Shown here: piece after piece, positions 59,779 through 64,000 of the stretch
Layout of the letters: the number at the start of each line of letters is the position of its first letter
Position numbering within the stretch: position 1 is the first letter of the stretch
From: Solirubrobacterales bacterium
GTDB taxonomy: Bacteria; Actinomycetota; Thermoleophilia; Solirubrobacterales; 70-9
NCBI GenBank assembly: GCA_025936755.1
Contig: JAICSS010000010.1
Location: 1 to 64,000, forward strand
Length of the DNA stretch: 64,000 nucleotides
Direction of reading: 5' to 3'
Translations under genes and position numbers: made by a program
Notes under the pieces: generated by a model
The model's input: the letters and a program-made list of their open reading frames with translations, nothing else
Told to the model about the DNA's origin: nothing
Databases searched by the model: none

Positions 59779-60177
59779 GTGCGGATCGTCGCCCGCCGGG
59801 TCGAGGGCTACGCCCACGACGTCGAGCTCGACGGCAAGCACGACCTGCGGGTCGACGAGCCGGCGGAGGCCGGCGGCGCCGACAGCGGCCCCCGCCCGAC
59901 CGAGCTGCTCGGCGCCAGCCTCGCCGGCTGCATCGCGATCACGGTCGAGATGTACGCCGCCCGCAAGGACTGGGACGTCGGCAAGGTCGAGGTAGACGTC
60001 GAGATCGGCTACGAGGGGCCGGTGCCGGCGAGCTTCGAGGTCGGGGTGAAGCTGCCCGGGACCCGGGACGAGGAGCAGCGGCGCCGGCTGCTGGTGGTCG
60101 CCGGCAAATGCCCCGTCCACAAGGTCCTCGCCGGCGAGGCCCATGTCAACGTGACCGAGCGGCTGGAGGCCGCCTGA
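59779..60177 (+). CDS. OsmC/Ohr-family peroxide reductase-like protein
   Basis: 132 residues. GPRPTELLGASLAGCIAIT has the first conserved Cys and AGKCPVHKVL the second; the family reduces organic hydroperoxides with this thiol pair. Starts 2 nt after the adenosyltransferase stop and overlaps the SDR gene ATG by one base (TGATG). Confidence 0.9.
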   Translation: MRIVARRVEGYAHDVELDGKHDLRVDEPAEAGGADSGPRPTELLGASLAGCIAITVEMYAARKDWDVGKVEVDVEIGYEGPVPASFEVGVKLPGTRDEEQRRRLLVVAGKCPVHKVLAGEAHVNVTERLEAA

Positions 60178-60989
60178 TGGACCTCGGCCTGGCCGGACGC
60201 GCCTGCGTCGTCACCGGAGCGAGCAGCGGCATCGGCCGCGAGACCGCCCTGCAGCTCTGCGCCGAGGGGGCGAAGGTCCTGCTCGTCGCCCGCGGCGAAG
60301 AGCGGCTGGCAGCCGTGACCGGGGAGGCGGCTCGGGCGGCGGAACCGGCGAGGGGCGCTGCAGCCGCGCTCGCGCTCGACGTCACCGCGGAGGACGCGGG
60401 CGAGCGGATGGTCGCCGCCTGCGAGGAGCGCTTCGGCTCCCTCGACGTCCTCGTCAACAACGCCGGCGCCGCCAGGTGGCGCGACCTCGACGACGTCCCC
60501 GACGAGGACTGGCGCGCCCAGTACGAGCTCAACGTGATGGCGCCGCTGCGGGCGATGCGGGCGGCGATCCCGCCGATGGCCGAGCGCGGCTGGGGCCGGG
60601 TCGTCAACGTCTGCTCGACCGCGGGCAAGCGCCCCTCGGCGGCGATGGCGGAGTACTCGGTCGCGAAGGCGGCCGAGCTCTCGCTCTCGCGCCTCTTCGC
60701 CGACCGCTACGCGAAGACCGGCGTCCTCGTCAACGCCGTCGCCCCCGGCCCGGTCGAGGCGGAGATGTGGATGGAGCCCGGCGGCCTGCTCGACCAGTCG
60801 ATGCAGATCTCCGGCGCCGAGAGCCGAAAGGAGGCTTTGGCCGAAGCCGGCTCCAAGCGCCCGATCGGCCGCCTCGCCCAGCCCGAGGAGATCGCCGCGA
60901 CGATCGTCTTCCTCTGCTCCGAGCGCGCCTCCTACGTGGCCGGCGCCGCCTGGTCCGTGGACGGCGGCACCGTCCAGGTGATCATCTGA
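60177..60989 (+). CDS. Short-chain dehydrogenase/reductase
   Basis: 270 residues. TGASSGIG cofactor motif, NNAG, VNVCSTAGKRP, catalytic YSVAK, and the C-terminal RASYVAGAAWSVDGG usual for FabG-like SDRs. An Arg in LVARGEE favours NADPH. ATG 60177 overlaps the OsmC stop. Confidence 0.92.
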   Translation: MDLGLAGRACVVTGASSGIGRETALQLCAEGAKVLLVARGEERLAAVTGEAARAAEPARGAAAALALDVTAEDAGERMVAACEERFGSLDVLVNNAGAARWRDLDDVPDEDWRAQYELNVMAPLRAMRAAIPPMAERGWGRVVNVCSTAGKRPSAAMAEYSVAKAAELSLSRLFADRYAKTGVLVNAVAPGPVEAEMWMEPGGLLDQSMQISGAESRKEALAEAGSKRPIGRLAQPEEIAATIVFLCSERASYVAGAAWSVDGGTVQVII

Positions 60990-61012
60990 TCGGCGGCTCG
61001 GTAGAGGCGGCC

Positions 61013-61489
61013 GTGCTCCTGCCCCTCTACGGCTGGCCGGACGACCCCGGTCTCGTCTTCACCGAGCGCCGCGCTGACCTGCGGCGCCACGCCGGCGAGA
61101 TCTCCTTCCCCGGCGGCCGCCGCGACGAGGGCGACGCCGACCTGCGGGCGACGGCGCTGCGCGAGGCCGAGGAGGAGATCGGCCTCGACCCCGCCCAGGT
61201 CGAGGCGGGGGAGGCGCTGCCGGCGATCAAGACCTTCGTCACCAACTACGTCGTCCACCCCTTCGTCGGCTATGTCCCCCACCCCGGCGAGCTGGACCTG
61301 CGGCCGAACCCGACCGAGGTCGAGACCGTCCTCACCTTCTCGCTCGAGCTGTTGCGCGAGGGCTACGAGATGCGGCGCCTGGTCCGGCGCGGCGTTCCCA
61401 TCCACACCCCGACCTACGAGGTCGAAGGGCAGCTGATCTGGGGAGCCACCGCCCGGATCCTGGCCGATTTGCTGGAGCGACTCGACTAG
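61013..61489 (+). CDS. Nudix hydrolase, CoA pyrophosphatase-like
   Basis: 158 residues. GEISFPGGRRDEGDADLRAT then ALREAEEEIGL gives the Nudix box, preceded by the SFPGG of the UPF0035/CoA-specific group. NVxxxVGY-like region and LIWGATARIL at the end also fit. It would split CoA or acyl-CoA into acyl-phosphopantetheine. GTG 61013 with GAGGCGG upstream is chosen. Its stop overlaps the convergent peroxiredoxin gene. Confidence 0.88.
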   Translation: MLLPLYGWPDDPGLVFTERRADLRRHAGEISFPGGRRDEGDADLRATALREAEEEIGLDPAQVEAGEALPAIKTFVTNYVVHPFVGYVPHPGELDLRPNPTEVETVLTFSLELLREGYEMRRLVRRGVPIHTPTYEVEGQLIWGATARILADLLERLD

Positions 61490-62157
61490 CTGGCGGACTT
61501 CTCCGGCTGCGGAACTATCCGGATGTATGGCTTCGGCGACTCCCAGCCCTCGGGCCAGAGCTCTTTCGCCTCGTCCTCTTTGACCGAGCCGGAGATGATC
61601 ACGTCGTCGCCCTGCTGCCACTGGGCCGGCGTCGCGACTTTATGGTTTTCGGTCAGCTGCAGCGAGTCGATCACCCGCAGCACCTCGTCGAAGTTGCGAC
61701 CGGTGGTCATCGGGTAGACGAGGATGAGCTTGATCTTCTTGTCGGGGCCGATGACGAAGACATTGCGAACCGTCTGGTTGTCGGCCGGGGTGCGCTCGCC
61801 GGCGTCCCCGGAGACGTCGGCCGCGAGCATCCCATAGGCCTTCGCGATCGAGAGGTCGGCGTCGCTGATGATCGGGTACTCGACCTTCGCGCCCTGCGTC
61901 TCCTCGATGTCGTTCGCCCACTCCTCGTGCCTGTCGAGCGGGTCGATCGAGAGACCGGCGATCTTGACGCCGCGCTTCTCGAACTCCGGCTCGATCCGCG
62001 CCATGTAGCCGAGCTCGGTCGTGCAGACCGGGGTGAAGTCCTTGGGGTGGGAGAACAGGACCGTCCACGAACCCTCGATCCAGTCGTGGAACTGGATCCG
62101 GCCCTGGGTGGTATCGGCCTCGAAATCGGGTGCTACGTCACCGAGCTGTAGAGCCAT
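61486..62157 (-). CDS. 1-Cys peroxiredoxin (Prx6 type)
   Basis: 223 residues. VLFSHPKDFTPVCTTELGYM contains the peroxidatic Cys; the DxxxxTTQGRIQFHDWIEG start, SIDPLDRHEEWANDI and the C-terminal KPYIRIVPQP are Prx6-subfamily marks. No resolving Cys in a CxxxxC position, so it is of the 1-Cys type. GAGGAG precedes the ATG, behind a noticeably AT-rich promoter stretch (62160-62224). Confidence 0.95.
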   Translation of the reverse strand: MALQLGDVAPDFEADTTQGRIQFHDWIEGSWTVLFSHPKDFTPVCTTELGYMARIEPEFEKRGVKIAGLSIDPLDRHEEWANDIEETQGAKVEYPIISDADLSIAKAYGMLAADVSGDAGERTPADNQTVRNVFVIGPDKKIKLILVYPMTTGRNFDEVLRVIDSLQLTENHKVATPAQWQQGDDVIISGSVKEDEAKELWPEGWESPKPYIRIVPQPEKSAS

Positions 62158-62224
62158 TTGCCCCGCTCCTCTCGCGCTTTCTCGTCATTTACCTAAATCC
62201 TTATCGGAGTTTAGCTATTTGCAG

Positions 62225-62671
62225 TCACCGGCCAGAGAGGATCGCCTTCACGGCGAATGCGGCCGAGTCTTCCTCGAGGAGTACGTGGACCGGGATCCGC
62301 CAGGTGCGCCCGGCCGCGCGGACGACCTGACCGCCCCCGCCGGTTCCCTCGTATACGACCCCTCGCACCGGGGTTTCGACCAGGTGTTCCATCAGCCGCT
62401 CCAGGCGCGGGCCATGGATCGCCGCCAGCTCTTCCCCGCTGCCGCTGGCATTGCCGAGCAGGAGCAGCAGAACCGCGACGTCGCCGACCAGCTCGAGGAT
62501 CGTCTGAGGCCGATTTGGATCAGCGAGCGCCGGCTCGATGCCCGCCGCCTCGATCGCCGCCAGCCCCTCCTCGCGGCGGCTCGTCCCCCGTACCGCCCAA
62601 CCATCGGCGATCAACTGGCTCGCCGCCAACCGGCCGCGGCAGCCGCAGCCCACGATCAGCGCCCGCGCCAC
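62225..62671 (-). CDS. Short Rossmann-type NAD(P)-binding protein
   Basis: 148 residues. ALIVGCGCRGRLAASQLIADGW is a nucleotide-binding loop with Cys in place of the third Gly; VAVLLLLLGNAS, VYEGTGG and a short C-terminal follow. It resembles the N-terminal half of epimerase-like proteins and may be a shortened member. GTG start overlaps the upstream gene's stop by one base (TAGTG). Confidence 0.65.
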   Translation of the reverse strand: MARALIVGCGCRGRLAASQLIADGWAVRGTSRREEGLAAIEAAGIEPALADPNRPQTILELVGDVAVLLLLLGNASGSGEELAAIHGPRLERLMEHLVETPVRGVVYEGTGGGGQVVRAAGRTWRIPVHVLLEEDSAAFAVKAILSGR

Positions 62672-62964
62672 TAGCTCGCCTCGAAGGGGCCGCGGCCGCG
62701 CAGGCGCAGGCGCTCGTCTTCGGCTACCCCGCGCTCCAGGTCCTCTTCGGTCATCTCCGGCGCCCCGCGCCGCCGCCGCATCTCATTCTGCGCCTCCAGC
62801 ATCTGGCGGACGTCGTCGATCTCGTTCTGGGCCTCGACTTCGGGCGAGCGGGTCGGAACCCAGTCGACGAGACCGGCGGAGCTGCCCGGGTAGAAGTGCC
62901 CGACGACCAGCAGCACACCGACCATGAAAGCCAGGATTCCCAGGGTCCCCAGAATGAAGAGCAC
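62671..62964 (-). CDS. Small single-span membrane protein with charged tail
   Basis: 97 residues. GTG start, N-terminal membrane helix (LGILAFMVGVLLVVGHFYPG), then a charged helical tail (EVEAQNEIDDVRQMLEAQNE and following). It is divergent from the thiolase (24-nt gap) and coupled to the Rossmann protein gene. Function unknown. Confidence 0.6.
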   Translation of the reverse strand: MLFILGTLGILAFMVGVLLVVGHFYPGSSAGLVDWVPTRSPEVEAQNEIDDVRQMLEAQNEMRRRRGAPEMTEEDLERGVAEDERLRLRGRGPFEAS

Positions 62965-62988
62965 GCGAGAAGGATACGGTTCCAACCG

Positions 62989-64000
62989 ATGCCCGAGGCC
63001 TACCTGATCGAACCCCTGCGCACGCCGATGGGCGCCTACCGCGGCGCCCTGTCCGGCGTCCGCCCCGACGACATGGCCGCGCACGCGATCGCCGCCGTGG
63101 TCGAGCGCAGCGGCGTCGACCCGGAGCGGATCGCCGACGTCTACTTCGGCGCCGCCAACCAGTCCGGCGAGGACAACCGCGACGTCGCCCGGATGGCGGC
63201 GCTCTTGGCGGGGCTGCCGCAGAGCGTCCCCGGGGCGACCGTCAACCGCCTCTGCGCCTCCGGCCTCGAGGCGGTCAACAGCGCCGCCCGCGCGGTCAAA
63301 GCCGGCGAGGGGGACTTCTACCTCGCCGGCGGGGTCGAGTCGATGAGCCGGGCGCCGTGGGTGGTCGAGAAGCCCGAGCGCGGCCTCCCCCGCGGGCCGC
63401 AGACGATGCACGACACCACCCTCGGCTGGCGGATGGTCAACCCGCGGATGGCCGAGCTCGGCGTCTCCACCGAGGCGATGGGCGAGACCGGCGAGAACGT
63501 CGCCGAGCGCTACGGCGTCAGCCGCGAGGACCAGGACGCCTTCGCCCTGCGCAGCCACCGGCGGGCGGTCGCCGCGACCGAGGCCGGCAGGCTGGCCGAG
63601 GAGATCGTCCCGATCGAGGCCCCGCAGGGGCGCGAGAAGGTCCTGGTCGAGGCCGACGAGGGGCCGCGGCCCGACGCCTCACTGGAGACGCTGGCCAAGC
63701 TGCGGCCGGTATTCCGCGAGGGCGGAACCGTCACCGCCGGCAACGCCTCGACCCTCAACGACGGCGCCGCCTGCGTGCTCGTCGCCTCCGAGAAGGGCGC
63801 AGAGGAGATCGGCGCCGAGCCGCTGGCGCGGGTCGTCGCCACCGGCGTCGCCGGGGTCGACCCGGCTTTCATGGGGGTCGGCCCGGTCAAAGCGGTGCCC
63901 CGGGCGCTGGAGAACGCCGGCCTGGCGATCGACCGGATCGACCTCGTCGAGCTGAACGAGGCCTTCGCCTCCCAGGTCCTCGCCAGCGCCCGCGAGCTTG
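62989..64000 (+). CDS. Thiolase family acyl-CoA acetyltransferase (cut by window edge)
   Basis: The first 337 residues of a thiolase; the 3' end lies right of the window. PEAYLIEPLRTPMGAYRGAL begins the fold; VNRLCASGLEAVNSAARAV contains the acyl-accepting Cys (about residue 88), then GGVESMSRAPW, TAGNASTLNDGAACVLVAS and VELNEAFASQVLA. The Asn-Glu-Ala-Phe segment is conserved. It cleaves or forms 3-ketoacyl-CoA in fatty-acid or aromatic breakdown. Confidence 0.94.
   Translation, partial: MPEAYLIEPLRTPMGAYRGALSGVRPDDMAAHAIAAVVERSGVDPERIADVYFGAANQSGEDNRDVARMAALLAGLPQSVPGATVNRLCASGLEAVNSAARAVKAGEGDFYLAGGVESMSRAPWVVEKPERGLPRGPQTMHDTTLGWRMVNPRMAELGVSTEAMGETGENVAERYGVSREDQDAFALRSHRRAVAATEAGRLAEEIVPIEAPQGREKVLVEADEGPRPDASLETLAKLRPVFREGGTVTAGNASTLNDGAACVLVASEKGAEEIGAEPLARVVATGVAGVDPAFMGVGPVKAVPRALENAGLAIDRIDLVELNEAFASQVLASAREL

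Noticed and set aside
62671-63558. Minus-strand frame extending over the thiolase start
   Set aside because: The thiolase on the + strand is unmistakable; only the first 97 codons from GTG 62964 look like a real protein.

Overview
The window is a 64 kb piece of a very GC-rich bacterial chromosome. Coding is dense on both strands, GTG and TTG starts are common, and stop/start overlaps are frequent. CsoR-controlled copper export, an EthA/EthR-like pair, an F420-type luciferase-family oxidoreductase, SGNH and MMPL proteins all point to Actinomycetota. A deep branch such as Thermoleophilia/Solirubrobacterales is my guess, not something the sequence proves. Both window edges cut genes: a methylmalonyl-CoA mutase on the left (its 3' part is missing) and a thiolase on the right.

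Layout. 1-9.9 kb: metabolic and envelope genes (mutase, alpha/beta hydrolase, VOC protein, GGDEF/HD-GYP sensor, an acylphosphatase/LigD-phosphoesterase fusion with an amber codon, MEDS-STAS, PdxH, M23 peptidase, RTX-type protein). 10-16 kb: MMPL exporter, CopA/CsoR with operator, HAD hydrolase and two XRE regulators. 16-25 kb: secreted SGNH esterase, DUF4389 and M48 membrane proteins, alcohol dehydrogenase plus reductase, secreted CocE-like hydrolase, tRNA-His. 25-31 kb: a five-gene surface-glycan type block. 31-35.8 kb: Baeyer-Villiger monooxygenase and SDR divergent from an EthR-like repressor, with a palindrome between them, then LLM oxidoreductase and glutamine amidotransferase. 35.8-41.4 kb: secreted protein, an unusual lysine-rich/11-residue-repeat protein cluster, NlpC/P60 enzyme, an 18-codon mini-gene, an HTH regulator and an anti-sigma-type ATPase. 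41.6-46 kb: three SipW-type secreted proteins in one operon and a propeller-like secreted protein.

46-52.9 kb is an accessory region of visibly lower GC. It holds gene debris, a nucleotidyltransferase/HEPN pair framed by 66-bp direct repeats, and a 1230-residue RHS protein with an unrecognised C-terminal tip. The RHS gene and a one-cysteine DsbA-like protein lie between a 3' fragment of tRNA-Arg and the intact tRNA-Arg gene, as expected of an integrated element. 53-64 kb returns to ordinary housekeeping genes: hydrolase, membrane glycosyltransferase-like protein, MsrA, cupin, tRNA-Pro, DUF1015, cobalamin adenosyltransferase, OsmC, SDR, Nudix, 1-Cys peroxiredoxin and thiolase. The adenosyltransferase and the mutase belong to one B12-dependent propionyl-CoA route, although they lie far apart.

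The strongest candidates for something undescribed are the 36.9-39.4 kb cluster (paired basic-tailed proteins, one with ten 11-residue repeats and an E3-binding-like C-terminus), the 18-residue peptide gene with its own Shine-Dalgarno and hairpin at 40.2 kb, and the three-protein SipW-type operon. No CRISPR array, rRNA gene or complete integrase was found.
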